Assembly (NCBI GenBank): GCA_009845995.1
Contig: VXYK01000004.1
Location: 1 to 64,000, forward strand
Direction: 5' to 3'
From: Acidimicrobiaceae bacterium
GTDB taxonomy: Bacteria; Actinomycetota; Acidimicrobiia; Acidimicrobiales; Aldehydirespiratoraceae
Length of the DNA: 64,000 nt
The position numbers and the translations under genes are program-made. Shown piece after piece: positions 32,823-43,171 of this stretch. The notes below the pieces were generated by a model that made no database searches, was not told the DNA's origin, and worked only from the letters and a program-made list of their open reading frames with translations. The first letter of the stretch is position 1. Each line of letters opens with the position of its first letter.

Positions 32823-34979
32823 ATGACGGCAATACCCGCCGGCCGACGTGGTGCCGCCCACCGGGCGCGTGGTACCGCCCACCGGGCGCGCATCGGGGCC
32901 GACGTCGGGGGGACGTTCACCGATATTGTCGTCCAAACCGTCGACGGGACACTTCACTCAACCAAAGTCCTGACCACTTACGATGCCCCTGAGCAGGGGA
33001 TTCTGGCAGGAATCGAGCAACTCGGCCGGTCCACGGGCATAGATCTTCGCGATGTCGATCAGATCATCCACGGAACGACGTTGGCCACCAACGCCCTGAT
33101 CGAACGACGCGGGGCCAAGACCGCTCTGGTCACCACAGCAGGGTTCCGCGACGTGATCGAGACCCGCACCGAAAGCCGATTCGAGCAGTACGACCTCAAC
33201 ATCGTGCTGCCGGAACCTCTCATTGAGCGCAAGGATCGATACGTCATCACCGAACGACTCAACGCCCGCGGCGAAGTGCTTGTCGATTTCGATGAATCCG
33301 GGGCGAGGTCTCTCATCGAGCATCTCGGCGCGCAGGGATACGAATCTGTGGCAGTCGGCTTCTTGCACAGCTACCGAAACGGCGTCCACGAACGGCGATT
33401 TCGGAGCCTGTTGAAAGAGGTTCTCAGCGATGTCTCGGTCTCGATCAGCAGCGAAGTCTCCCCGCAGATGCGCGAATATGAACGCTTCAACACAGTTTGC
33501 GCAAACGCATACGTGCAACCGCTGATGGCTTCATATCTGCTGCGGTTGAGAGACCAACTGGGCGCTATCGGTGTCGGCTGTCCGTTGTATCTGATCCATT
33601 CCGGCGGTGGCCTCATGAGCGTCGACAGCGCGGCCGAGTTTCCGGTGCGGCTGATCGAGTCGGGACCCGCGGGCGGCGCTATCTTCGCCGCTGATCTTGC
33701 CGCCCGTTACGGACGCGACCGGGTCCTCTCCTACGACATGGGTGGAACAACCGCCAAAATCTCCCTGATAGAGGACTTCACTCCCCGCACCGCGAAGGTA
33801 TTCGAGGTCGACCGTCGGTCTCGATTCAAAAAGGGCAGCGGGATGCCCATCTCCATCCCGGTCATCGAAATGATCGAAATCGGCGCGGGAGGCGGTTCAA
33901 TTGCTCGGGTCGACTCCCTTGGACAGATCCGTGTCGGTCCACACAGCTCTGGCAGCGAACCCGGGCCGGCCGCCTACGCTCGCGGTGGTTCCGACCCCAC
34001 AGTCACAGACGCCAATCTCGCGCTCGGTCGCCTGCACCCCGACACTTTCGGGGCGGCCGACATCGACCTGAAACCAACGCTGGCTCACCAGGCCATCTCC
34101 GATGCCGTTGGCGGTCCGCTGGGCCTTGACGCCGACACAGCCGCGATCGGGATCTCCGAGGTGGTCGACGAGAACATGACGAACGCCGCTCGTGTCCACG
34201 CGGTGGAGGGAGGCCGTGACCTCGCCGGATTCACGATGATCGCATTCGGCGGCGCAGCGCCACTCCATGCTTCTCGACTGATCGACAAACTGGGCCTCGA
34301 CGAACTGATCGTTCCGAGCGGAGCTGGAGTCGGCTCGGCGATTGGATTCCTCCGCGCGCCCTTCGCCTACGAGGCGATTCGCAGCTTCTACACAACCACC
34401 GACGATTTCGACTACGTCGGGGCCAACGAAGTCCTTGCCGAGTTGACAGCCGAGGCCGAGTCGTTTGTGCGAATCGGTACTGCGACCGATCTGTCTGACG
34501 AATCAGAAACCATTGTCGAGCGCCAGGTGTCGATGCGGTATGCGGGGCAGGGCTGGGAGATCCCGGTGCGTCTCGACGACGGTGAATTCGACGAGTTTGC
34601 CGCCGATCTGTTGGCCGGCAAGTTCACCAAGGCCTACCTCGAGTTCTTCGGACGAGCCATCGAGGATTTGACGATCGAAGCGGTCAGCTGGGCAGTGCGG
34701 GTGTCGTCGCGCCAAGAGCCGCCGCCACTGGTCGAGACAATCCCGCAGGGATCGCCGGTCACGTCTGAGACACTGCGTGAGATGTACGACCCCGCACTCG
34801 ACACGCGGGTCACCGCGGGCGTGTTTGAACGCGCACAACTCAACCCGGGCGATCTTGTGATCGGCCCGGCCCTGATCGTCGAGACGCAGACCACCACCGT
34901 GCTCGGCTCTCATCACCGGTGCGTGGTCCAACCCGATGAGTCACTGCGCATCAGCCGAGCCGGACGAGGCTCGCCATGA
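32823..34979 (+). CDS. hyuA: Hydantoinase/oxoprolinase subunit A
   Basis: A 718-residue ATP-dependent hydrolase subunit. IGADVGGTFTDIVV is the N-terminal phosphate-binding loop, IIHGTTLATNALIERRG the second, and SYDMGGTTAKISLI the ATPase-fold motif; IEIGAGGGSIARVD, HSSGSEPGPAAYARGG and AFGGAAPLHA are family blocks. It works with HyuB to cleave hydantoins, 5-oxoproline, N-methylhydantoin or similar lactams using ATP. The ATG at 32823 is kept; the segment after it holds two near-identical 7-residue repeats (GAAHRAR, GTAHRAR) that look like a recent duplication and lie outside the fold. It overlaps hyuB by 4 nt (ATGA). Confidence 0.92.
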   Translation: MTAIPAGRRGAAHRARGTAHRARIGADVGGTFTDIVVQTVDGTLHSTKVLTTYDAPEQGILAGIEQLGRSTGIDLRDVDQIIHGTTLATNALIERRGAKTALVTTAGFRDVIETRTESRFEQYDLNIVLPEPLIERKDRYVITERLNARGEVLVDFDESGARSLIEHLGAQGYESVAVGFLHSYRNGVHERRFRSLLKEVLSDVSVSISSEVSPQMREYERFNTVCANAYVQPLMASYLLRLRDQLGAIGVGCPLYLIHSGGGLMSVDSAAEFPVRLIESGPAGGAIFAADLAARYGRDRVLSYDMGGTTAKISLIEDFTPRTAKVFEVDRRSRFKKGSGMPISIPVIEMIEIGAGGGSIARVDSLGQIRVGPHSSGSEPGPAAYARGGSDPTVTDANLALGRLHPDTFGAADIDLKPTLAHQAISDAVGGPLGLDADTAAIGISEVVDENMTNAARVHAVEGGRDLAGFTMIAFGGAAPLHASRLIDKLGLDELIVPSGAGVGSAIGFLRAPFAYEAIRSFYTTTDDFDYVGANEVLAELTAEAESFVRIGTATDLSDESETIVERQVSMRYAGQGWEIPVRLDDGEFDEFAADLLAGKFTKAYLEFFGRAIEDLTIEAVSWAVRVSSRQEPPPLVETIPQGSPVTSETLREMYDPALDTRVTAGVFERAQLNPGDLVIGPALIVETQTTTVLGSHHRCVVQPDESLRISRAGRGSP
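32848..32889 (+). repeat. 21-nt tandem duplication inside the hyuA 5' end
   Basis: Bases 32848-32868 and 32869-32889 are identical except for one base (GTGGTGCCG versus GTGGTACCG). The duplication adds seven residues in frame and does not disrupt the gene. Confidence 0.95.
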
Positions 34980-36589
34980 GCACCAGCGACTTGCGCAACC
35001 AGGTGATGTGGAATCGACTGATTTCAGTTGTTGAAGAACAGGCGCTGACCCTCGTTCGCACCGCGTTCAGCACGTCAGTTCGCGAGGCAGGCGATCTCTC
35101 AGCAGGGGTTTTCGACAAAAAGGGGCGAATGATCGCTCAAGCTGTTACCGGCACGCCCGGACATGTCAACACGATGGCGGCCGCGCTCAGCCATTTCATC
35201 AACGACATCGGTCCCGAGCGCATCTTCGAGGGGGATGTGTACATCACAAACGATCCCTGGAAAGGCACCGGACACCTTCACGACATCACCGTCGCAACGC
35301 CGGTCTTCTACAACAACTCCCACGTGGGGTTCTTCGCCTCAACTGCGCATGTAGTCGATATCGGCGGCCGCGGTTACGGACCCGAGGCCAGGGAGGTCTA
35401 CGAGGAGGGGATCCGCATCCCCATCCTGAAATGGGTGGAACGTGGGAACCTCAACCGCGATCTTGTCACTGTGGTTGCTCAAAACGTTCGTGAGTCGGAC
35501 CAGGTGGTGGGCGACATCTTCGGGCTGGCTGCCTGCAACGAAACTGGTAGACGACGTCTTTGCGCCATGTTCGACGAGTTTGGACTCAGTGACCTTGAGG
35601 GTCTCGCCGAGTTCGTGTTCGATCGCACTCGAGCGGCCACGATTGCGGCGCTCAGGTCTGTCCCTGAAGGCGTCTACACGAACCAGATGACCGTCGACGG
35701 CTACGATCACACACTCACCCTGTGCGTTTCGGTCACGGTGACCGCCGATGGAATGCACGCCGACTTCACCGGTACGTCTCCGCTCAGCAAATTCGGGGTC
35801 AACGTGCCGCTCACCTACGCCCAGGCGTATTTCACCTACGGGATGCTGGTGGCGCTGGCACCTGAGCTTCCCAACAACTTCGCTTCGCTTGAGCCGTTCA
35901 CTGTCAGCGCTCCACCGGGGGTGATCCTCAACGCACAGCACCCTGATCCGGTGGCGGTCCGCCATGTGATCGGACACTTCGTGACTGACTTGTGCCTCGG
36001 CGCAATCGCCGCGGCGCTGCCTGATCGGATACCCGCCGAAGGTTCGGGAGCGTTGTGGAACTTTCAGGCCAGCGCCCGTTCGGCCGATGTCGATGATCCC
36101 AAACCTCCTGTTGAGCTGCTGATGTTCAACAGTGGCGGCACCGGAGCTCGCCCGGGCCTTGACGGACTCACTGTCACCGCTTTTCCGTCGGGCGTACGCA
36201 CGATGTCGGTCGAGGCGACCGAGCAGGTCGGGCCGATCATCATCTGGCGCAAGGAGATCCGCAACGACAGCGGCGGTGCCGGGCGACAACGCGGCGGCCT
36301 CGGTCAGATAATCGAAGTCGGTCCGACCGATGGCTACCTCTTTGAGTTCTCGGCGATGTTCGACCGGGTAGCGAACCCAGCACGGGGCCGACACGGCGGA
36401 AGCGACGGGGCCGGCGGTGCGGTGTACCTCGACGATGGCAGCCCATTCCCAACCAAGGGCAAAGAGACGGTTCCCGCTGACCGCCGCCTGATCCTTGAAC
36501 TCCCCGGAGGTGGCGGGTTCGGCGACCCCGCCGAGCGAGACCCCGCAGCTATCGCAAACGACCTGCTCCAGGAGTACGTAACCAGCTGA
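34976..36589 (+). CDS. hyuB: Hydantoinase/oxoprolinase subunit B
   Basis: A 537-residue partner of HyuA. RTAFSTSVREAGDLSAGVFD and QAVTGTPGHVNTM are the N-terminal signature; ITNDPWKGTGHLHDITVATPVF includes the metal-site region, and NDSGGAGRQRGGLGQIIEVG is the C-terminal family block. HyuB forms the other half of the ATP-dependent lactamase. Its ATG overlaps the HyuA stop by 4 nt. It converges on hemQ with no intervening base; the junction forms a palindrome at 36581-36598. Confidence 0.92.
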   Translation: MSTSDLRNQVMWNRLISVVEEQALTLVRTAFSTSVREAGDLSAGVFDKKGRMIAQAVTGTPGHVNTMAAALSHFINDIGPERIFEGDVYITNDPWKGTGHLHDITVATPVFYNNSHVGFFASTAHVVDIGGRGYGPEAREVYEEGIRIPILKWVERGNLNRDLVTVVAQNVRESDQVVGDIFGLAACNETGRRRLCAMFDEFGLSDLEGLAEFVFDRTRAATIAALRSVPEGVYTNQMTVDGYDHTLTLCVSVTVTADGMHADFTGTSPLSKFGVNVPLTYAQAYFTYGMLVALAPELPNNFASLEPFTVSAPPGVILNAQHPDPVAVRHVIGHFVTDLCLGAIAAALPDRIPAEGSGALWNFQASARSADVDDPKPPVELLMFNSGGTGARPGLDGLTVTAFPSGVRTMSVEATEQVGPIIIWRKEIRNDSGGAGRQRGGLGQIIEVGPTDGYLFEFSAMFDRVANPARGRHGGSDGAGGAVYLDDGSPFPTKGKETVPADRRLILELPGGGGFGDPAERDPAAIANDLLQEYVTS

Positions 36590-36598
36590 TTAGCTGGT
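36581..36598. terminator. Palindrome containing both convergent stop codons
   Basis: ACCAGCT-GATT-AGCTGGT is a perfect 7-bp stem with a 4-nt loop. It contains the TGA of hyuB (36587-36589) and the TAA of hemQ (36592-36590). It may be a minimal bidirectional terminator. Confidence 0.6.
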
Positions 36599-37267
36599 GC
36601 GTTCGACTATCTCCACAACAGACCCGACCAGTCCCGTGTAGAAAGGCCCGAACTCGGCGTAGATGGCCGACGCGGTGTCGTAGCGCATCGTGTAGACGGT
36701 GTCTTTGAGGTCATCGAGGTTGGTGCCGAACAGGGTGACCCCCCATTCCCAATCATCGAGTCCGGTCGATGCGGTGATCAACTGAACGATGCGGCCCGCG
36801 AACTTGCGCCCCGATGTGCCGTGCTCATACATGAGTTCCTTGCGCTCATCAAACGGCAGTCGATACCAGTTCTGGTTGTCCTCTCGGCGCTTCGTCATCG
36901 GGTAGAAGCACCAAGCCGACTTCCCCGCCGGCGGCAGTTCTGGATAGAGACGCATGTTTTTCATGTCTTCGCCGAGTCCCAAGGCGTATTCGGAGAGCTC
37001 GGTGATCGACACGAAGCTGTCGACCACTTCAAGACCAGCATTGGTGAGGGCGGTCTGCAGATCACGCAACTGCCAACCTTCGCGGTGAAGAGCCATGAAG
37101 CACAGTTCCGCCTTGTGGCCGAGCACAGCCACGGTCACAACTTGAACCCCGGCTGCTTGAGCAGCCTCGACGGCAGAGACGATTTCGCCGTCTTCAGCCG
37201 AAGCGGTGCGTTTGCAAAAGAGGTGAACGACCGTGAGGCCTTCGGCTGTGGTCACAGGATCAAGCAT
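36590..37267 (-). CDS. hemQ: Coproheme decarboxylase (HemQ/ChdC)
   Basis: A 225-residue chlorite dismutase-like protein that decarboxylates coproheme to protoheme, the last step of the coproporphyrin-dependent haem pathway in Gram-positive and actinobacterial lineages. The haem-ligand His lies in MYEHGTSGRKFAGRIVQLIT, and the WYRLPF block carries the conserved catalytic Tyr. The N-terminal half is the first ferredoxin-like domain. ATG at 37267. It ends one base from the hyuB stop. It completes the pathway begun by hemE and hemY at 12265-14690; hemH is not in the window. Confidence 0.93.
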   Translation of the reverse strand: MLDPVTTAEGLTVVHLFCKRTASAEDGEIVSAVEAAQAAGVQVVTVAVLGHKAELCFMALHREGWQLRDLQTALTNAGLEVVDSFVSITELSEYALGLGEDMKNMRLYPELPPAGKSAWCFYPMTKRREDNQNWYRLPFDERKELMYEHGTSGRKFAGRIVQLITASTGLDDWEWGVTLFGTNLDDLKDTVYTMRYDTASAIYAEFGPFYTGLVGSVVEIVERTS

Positions 37268-37335
37268 GTCCCCAATGCTACGGGGACCTGTGCTGTCGCG
37301 GCTCAGTCAGTCGTCTGCGGTTGGGAGATGACCGA

Positions 37336-38133
37336 TCAGAGGTCGACGTAAACGGTGAGCGATCCGCCACGAGCGAAGCCTGCGAGTTGCATACCGGCGC
37401 GCTCTGCGGTGGCAACGGCCAGGGCCGTGGGCGCGCTCACCGAAACCAAGGCTCGAAAGCCGGCGGCCCATGCCTTGTGGACCAACTCGAAACTGGCCCT
37501 TCCGCTTACGACCACGGCTGAGCCTTGGGCGGGAATCTGCTCATCAAACAACAGACGGCCCACCACCTTGTCGACAGCATTGTGCCGTCCCACATCCTCG
37601 CGAGTCGTGGTGACGGCTCCGTTCGGGTTGACCACCCCCGCCGCGTGAACTGCTCCCGTCTCGGTGAACAGAGCCTGGTCTTGGAGCATCCGGTCGGGAG
37701 CATCTGCCAGAACCTGCCAATCCAAAGCGGCCCCTGCGACCGGGCTGAGCTTGCTGGCAAGTTCGTCGATCTCGTCTGTGCCACAGAATCCACAAGATGA
37801 GGTCGTGGCGGTCAGTCGTGGTGTGGGAACGGGAGCTTTGCCTCCTGTCGAGACACTCACGACATTGAATTCTGTGGCCAACGCCGAATCCGTCTCGCAA
37901 TACTTGACGCTCAACACCGGATTGCCGTCGAGCAGCCCCTCGGTGTGACAGAACCCCGCCGCGAGCTCAAAATCATGACCGGGTGTGCGCATGGTTGTCG
38001 CCACACGGACGCCGTCGAGTTCGATCGCCATCGGTTCTTCGGTCGCCAACTCCGCGTTCGACCGCCCATTGCTCAACTGGTTGGGCGACCAGGGCCTGAC
38101 CAGCCGATGTTGACTACGCGAGCGAGCACTCAC
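37336..38133 (-). CDS. fdhD: Formate dehydrogenase accessory sulfurtransferase FdhD
   Basis: A 265-residue protein that transfers sulfur to the molybdenum cofactor of formate dehydrogenase. The CxxC motif sits in SSCGFCGTDEI, and LFTETGAVHAA, TTREDVGRHNAVDKVVG and VVSGRASFELVHKA are family blocks. The start is GTG at 38133, just after the Arg-rich beginning. No formate dehydrogenase gene is in the window, so its partner is elsewhere. Confidence 0.93.
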   Translation of the reverse strand: MSARSRSQHRLVRPWSPNQLSNGRSNAELATEEPMAIELDGVRVATTMRTPGHDFELAAGFCHTEGLLDGNPVLSVKYCETDSALATEFNVVSVSTGGKAPVPTPRLTATTSSCGFCGTDEIDELASKLSPVAGAALDWQVLADAPDRMLQDQALFTETGAVHAAGVVNPNGAVTTTREDVGRHNAVDKVVGRLLFDEQIPAQGSAVVVSGRASFELVHKAWAAGFRALVSVSAPTALAVATAERAGMQLAGFARGGSLTVYVDL

Positions 38134-38184
38134 GAGTCCACCCTACCGATAGCGCTGGTTCGAGTCAGGCGAGTCCGCACTACC

Positions 38185-38216
38185 GCTCAGTCTGCGCGCT
38201 CAGTCTGCGCGCTCAG
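38185..38216. repeat. 13-nt tandem repeat at the nitrobindin-like gene end
   Basis: GCTCAGTCTGCGC is repeated at 38185 and 38198, and a third partial copy (GCTCAG, 38211-38216) contains the stop codon (38215-38213) of the adjacent gene. Confidence 0.9.
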
Positions 38217-38743
38217 GGCGAACCGGGCAGACGGAGGTCCCATGCGCCTCGGCGATCATCGGCACGCGACAGTTCTGCGCGCAGATGGTGCGTGAGCGGC
38301 TGTCCCATTGCGGCCATCCACATCTCTGAAATCAACTTGTCGCCGGAAACCTCCAGTCGACGGCGAACTTCGGTGATGGGTTTCGCCGTGCGAGTCCCCT
38401 CCACCCGTTCTGTGCGCAGGTCGACTACCAGCGAACCCCCGGTTTCGATGACCGTGCCGGTATGGATCTCCACCACTCCCGTCGGCTGCGTGAGCACCAG
38501 TTCCATGCCCGAGCGGGGTTGTGGCCGGAGATAGCCGACCTCAGAGTGCAGGGGTGCGTCGCTGAGCGGGTCACGGGTGCGCTGGGTCATCGCCAAAAAC
38601 GGTTTGCCGATGTGGGCGAACTCGAGATCTTCGAGATACAAGAAATCAGGGACGGTTGGATAGTGGCCGTCGCCGGTACCTCGCCAAACGCCGATCAAGG
38701 GGGCCAACGCCTCGCATGCCGAATGTAGCTCAGCCCCGCTCAT
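38213..38743 (-). CDS. Nitrobindin/THAP4-type haem-binding beta-barrel protein
   Basis: A 176-residue protein of the nitrobindin family. LIGVWRGTGDGHYPT is the GxWxGxG entry motif, and MGQPLTHHLRAEL holds the likely haem-coordinating His near the C-terminus. Nitrobindins bind ferric haem and react with NO or peroxynitrite. The ATG at 38743 has AGGAGAAG upstream. It lies beside fdhD and two genes from hemQ. Whether it is regulated with them cannot be seen. Confidence 0.85.
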   Translation of the reverse strand: MSGAELHSACEALAPLIGVWRGTGDGHYPTVPDFLYLEDLEFAHIGKPFLAMTQRTRDPLSDAPLHSEVGYLRPQPRSGMELVLTQPTGVVEIHTGTVIETGGSLVVDLRTERVEGTRTAKPITEVRRRLEVSGDKLISEMWMAAMGQPLTHHLRAELSRADDRRGAWDLRLPGSP

Positions 38744-38771
38744 CGACTACTTCTCCTCTAGGCGTGAGCCG

Positions 38772-40503
<1,732 letters not shown>

Positions 40504-40504
<1 letters not shown>

Positions 40505-40532
40505 TTCAATCTGGGGGACACCAAAATCGCAA
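40504..40532 (-). promoter_or_regulatory. groEL promoter candidate
   Basis: On the minus strand TTGCGA (40532-40527) and TTGAAT (40509-40504) are 17 bp apart. The expected start of transcription lies inside the CIRCE. Confidence 0.5.
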
Positions 40533-40548
40533 CTACCGAGACAGCGAA

Positions 40549-40824
40549 TTATCCGCCTGCGACCGCAGGGACGATGCTCAGGGTTTCTCCCGTTGTCACT
40601 TCTGTGGAGAGGCCATTGAGAAACCGTACGTCGTCGTCGCTGACGAAGAGGTTCACGAAACGGCGCAACTCACCGGCGTCGTCGAGAATGCGCTCTTTGA
40701 ACCCTGGATGTGAGTCTTCGAGATTGTTGATCACCGCAGCGACCGTGCTGCCTTCAACCGCGACTTCGGATTCGCCGGCCGTTAAGGCTCGCAGCGTGGC
40801 TGGGACTCGAACAATGACGCTCAT
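40549..40824 (-). CDS. CysO-like ubiquitin-fold sulfur carrier
   Basis: A 91-residue beta-grasp protein of the MoaD/ThiS family. The sequence follows actinobacterial CysO closely: VPATLRALTAGESEV, LEDSHPGFKERI, RRFVNLFVSDDDVRFLNGL and the C-terminal IVPAVAGG with the essential diglycine that is thiocarboxylated. CysO feeds sulfide into a cysteine synthase (CysM). In mycobacteria it is next to cysM and mec; here neither is adjacent. ATG at 40824. It lies upstream of groEL on the same strand, with the CIRCE region between. Confidence 0.85.
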   Translation of the reverse strand: MSVIVRVPATLRALTAGESEVAVEGSTVAAVINNLEDSHPGFKERILDDAGELRRFVNLFVSDDDVRFLNGLSTEVTTGETLSIVPAVAGG

Positions 40825-40999
40825 GGTGGTGTCTATTCCTTGTTGCTCGGCGTGTCACTACGCCGCGTAGCTTAACGTCCAAGATCAATTCCTGACCGAT
40901 GCTATCGGGAATTGATTCTGAACGCGCTCGGCTAGCCGGAGACATGTGCCACCTTCAGGCACCGGCCACATTGAGGCGACCCTCAAGTACTCTAGGAAC

Positions 41000-41194
41000 A
41001 TGAGCAAATCAAGTAGTGCAAGCGGGTTGCCGTTTCCTGCGCTTGTCGTGGTCGCTGCGCTGGCTGTTTTCGGCGTGATCACCCTTGTTCAATGGTTGGT
41101 CGGCTCGCTCGCAGGGATACTCAAGTTCGGTCTGTTCGTGTTGATCGTGGTTGCAATCGCCGGCTGGGTCGTCAGCATCAAAGGCAAGCGCTGA
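41000..41194 (+). CDS. Small two-helix membrane protein
   Basis: A 64-residue protein with two hydrophobic stretches (about 13-32 and 36-55) and a basic end (SIKGKR). The ATG at 41000 follows TCTAGGAAC, a weak ribosome site. It has no recognised family. It overlaps the convergent glycerate kinase gene by 17 nt at its end. Confidence 0.6.
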   Translation: MSKSSSASGLPFPALVVVAALAVFGVITLVQWLVGSLAGILKFGLFVLIVVAIAGWVVSIKGKR

Positions 41195-42167
41195 GCCAAT
41201 CACGAGTCGCCGATTCGACACACCTGAGCGTGTCGTTCACCGCACGTTCCTCACCGAATCGCTCGGTCAAATCCACGGTGGGAATCTTGCCGACAGCATC
41301 GACGGTTGCCCTTCCCACCACGGCTACCACCGGTACACCGGCATGTCGAGCCAACTCCGTCACGCCTCCCACGACCTTTCCATCGAAGGATGTAGCGTCA
41401 AGGCACCCCTCACCGGTCACCACCAGATCGGCCTGTTCGATCTGTTCGTAGAGACCCACCGAATCGGCGATCAACTCGAACCCGTCGCACAGGTTCGCGC
41501 CGACCGCGAACAATCCGCCTCCAAGACCACCCGCAGCACCACTTCTGGGCACATCGGCCACTTCCACACCGTGTTCTTCACAGTAAACCTGTGCCAACCG
41601 GGCCAGCCGACCCTGCAGCAACGCAACTTGCGCCGCGGATGCCCCCTTCTGTGGGCCGAACACCGCCGCCGCGTCAATGAACTTCGTACGCACATCGGCC
41701 GCGACCTCGATGTCAACACCTCGATAGCGAGCCAGAGGCGCCATCGCCCGTAGCGCTCCCATTCCGCCGTCTGTGGTCGCCGATCCGCCCAGGCCGACAA
41801 TGATCTTGGTCGCGCCGCAGTCTGCCGCGGCGGAGATCAACTCTCCGGTCCCGGCGGTCGTCGCTTCCATGGCATCGTTGAACTCTGCGCCGCCGACCAG
41901 ATTCAGTCCCGACGCCCTGGCCATCTCGATCACGGCCAACTTCCCGCTCAGGTGCCATTCGGCTTGCACCGATGAGCCGACAGGTCCTGTAACGGTGGTC
42001 GTCCGGTTCGCCCCGCCGAACGCCTCCAAGGTGCCTTCCCCGCCGTCGGCCATTGGCTGGATATCACAGTCCCACCCCGCGTCGGAAGCTGCGGCGGCCA
42101 CAGCCTTCGCTATCTCGACTGCAGTCGCTGTGCCTCTGAACTTGTCGGGGCAGGCCAAAACGCGCAC
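41178..42167 (-). CDS. Glycerate kinase (GK1 family)
   Basis: A 329-residue kinase. MRVLACPDKFRGTATAVE is the N-terminal substrate block, PMADGGEGTLEAF the family signature and VGLGGSATTDGGMGALRAM the nucleotide-binding loop; VVTGEGCLDATSFDGKVVGGV is the C-terminal conserved region. It phosphorylates D-glycerate, most often to 2-phosphoglycerate in this family. ATG at 42167. It stands between the small membrane protein (convergent) and the LytR_C gene. Confidence 0.92.
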   Translation of the reverse strand: MRVLACPDKFRGTATAVEIAKAVAAAASDAGWDCDIQPMADGGEGTLEAFGGANRTTTVTGPVGSSVQAEWHLSGKLAVIEMARASGLNLVGGAEFNDAMEATTAGTGELISAAADCGATKIIVGLGGSATTDGGMGALRAMAPLARYRGVDIEVAADVRTKFIDAAAVFGPQKGASAAQVALLQGRLARLAQVYCEEHGVEVADVPRSGAAGGLGGGLFAVGANLCDGFELIADSVGLYEQIEQADLVVTGEGCLDATSFDGKVVGGVTELARHAGVPVVAVVGRATVDAVGKIPTVDLTERFGEERAVNDTLRCVESATRDWLSACL

Positions 42168-42212
42168 GACTCAGTTTGGCCCATGGTCTCCGGGCGCGCC
42201 TCAGCCACCAAG

Positions 42213-42254
42213 GTCAGGCGAGTTGTTTGGCAGGGTCAACCGAGGTCAGCCGAG
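42213..42254. repeat. 10-nt near-repeats at the LytR_C gene stop
   Basis: GTCAACCGAG (42235-42244) and GTCAGCCGAG (42245-42254) are adjacent near-copies; a third, GTCAGGCGAG, is at 42213-42222. The stop codon of the LytR_C gene (42248-42246) is inside the copy at 42245. Confidence 0.7.
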
Positions 42255-42860
42255 AACCGCGTCCGCCCCGAGCACGACGTAGATGTTGAAGTCGGCGGCG
42301 CTTGGGTTGCTGTCAGCCACCAGCGTGAGCGGATCGGTCGGCACCCTTTCGACGACGGACGGAGATCCGTTCAGAGCCACTGCGACCAGTTCGGCTTCAT
42401 CCTCGTATCCAGGCGTGTAGTAGACCCGGCTGAACTCTTTGTCGAAGGTGTCGGCGTTGAAGCCTTCCGCAACATACCCGGCGGTCGTCAGGTGATCTTT
42501 GCGCGCCCCCGCCAATCCTGGCTCTCCACGGCCGTTGAGGACTGCGACCTTCACCGAATTCGGGGGATCGACGACGACCGGGGCAGCTGTGGTCGGGGCT
42601 GCAGTCGTGGGAGTGTCGACTTCCTCGGGGTCATCACCCGCGGTGGTCGGGGTCGCTTCCTCCTCCTCGGCGTCGTCGCCTGTTTCGTCGGTTTCGTCTT
42701 CGACGGTGGTGATGGGTTCATCACTGTCGAATCCCTGCCACAGCAGAAGTACGCCGATGACGATCGCTATGACGATCAATATGCCGCCTCTCGCGGCGGC
42801 GGTCGCCGTCGACTTGGTGAACGAGTTGTCAGATGCGGCGTAGCGCCCGGGTGCTGTCAT
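42246..42860 (-). CDS. LytR C-terminal domain protein
   Basis: A 204-residue protein with one membrane helix (GGILIVIAIVIGVLLLWQG, about 25-44), an acidic and Thr/Pro-rich linker, and a C-terminal LytR_C domain (SVKVAVLNGRGEPGLAGARKDHL through FNIYVVLGADAVLG). The domain is predicted to be outside the membrane. It occurs fused to LCP proteins or alone; here it is free-standing with its own anchor. Function in wall polymer attachment is inferred from the family. Confidence 0.85.
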   Translation of the reverse strand: MTAPGRYAASDNSFTKSTATAAARGGILIVIAIVIGVLLLWQGFDSDEPITTVEDETDETGDDAEEEEATPTTAGDDPEEVDTPTTAAPTTAAPVVVDPPNSVKVAVLNGRGEPGLAGARKDHLTTAGYVAEGFNADTFDKEFSRVYYTPGYEDEAELVAVALNGSPSVVERVPTDPLTLVADSNPSAADFNIYVVLGADAVLG

Positions 42861-42982
42861 CGGCTGTGCTCCTCGTAGGTGAGTACCAAGTATGCCTTAG
42901 CTTGACAGATCACAGCGCGCAATGGGAACCGCAGCAAAAATTTCGGCGCTGATCGGCCCAAACAGGTTTACGCTGAGGCAAC

Positions 42983-43058
42983 GCCCGAGTAGCTCAGTTG
43001 GTAGAGCAGCTGTCTTGTAAACAGCAGGTCGCAGGTTCGACTCCTGTCTCGGGCTCCA
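42983..43058 (+). tRNA. tRNA-Thr (TGT), with encoded CCA
   Basis: Acceptor GCCCGAG pairs with CTCGGGC (43048-43054). Anticodon TGT is at 43016-43018 with T at 33 and A at 37; the T-loop GGTTCGACTCC is standard. Discriminator T and a genomic CCA end at 43058. It reads ACA. Confidence 0.97.
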
Positions 43059-43060
43059 CA

Positions 43061-43082
43061 CGGGGCTCGGGGCGAAGCCCCG
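43061..43082 (+). terminator. Hairpin after tRNA-Thr
   Basis: CGGGGCT and AGCCCCG form a 7-bp stem around CGGGGCGA directly downstream of the tRNA. No T-run follows, so terminator function is only suggested. Confidence 0.5.
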
Positions 43083-43171
43083 AAACTGGTCTCAGAGGCC
43101 GATGTTCTACGCGACTAACCGGCTGAACGGCCGAGCGCAATCGTCCTCGCAGGGCAATACCCTCAGCCACC

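Noticed and set aside
31998..32957. Longer form of the methyltransferase from 32957
   Set aside because: The extra residues overlap the divergent hyuA start and show no domain; start near 32750 is preferred.
35339..36394. Open frame of 351 codons on the minus strand
   Set aside because: It lies antisense to hyuB, which has clear family motifs.
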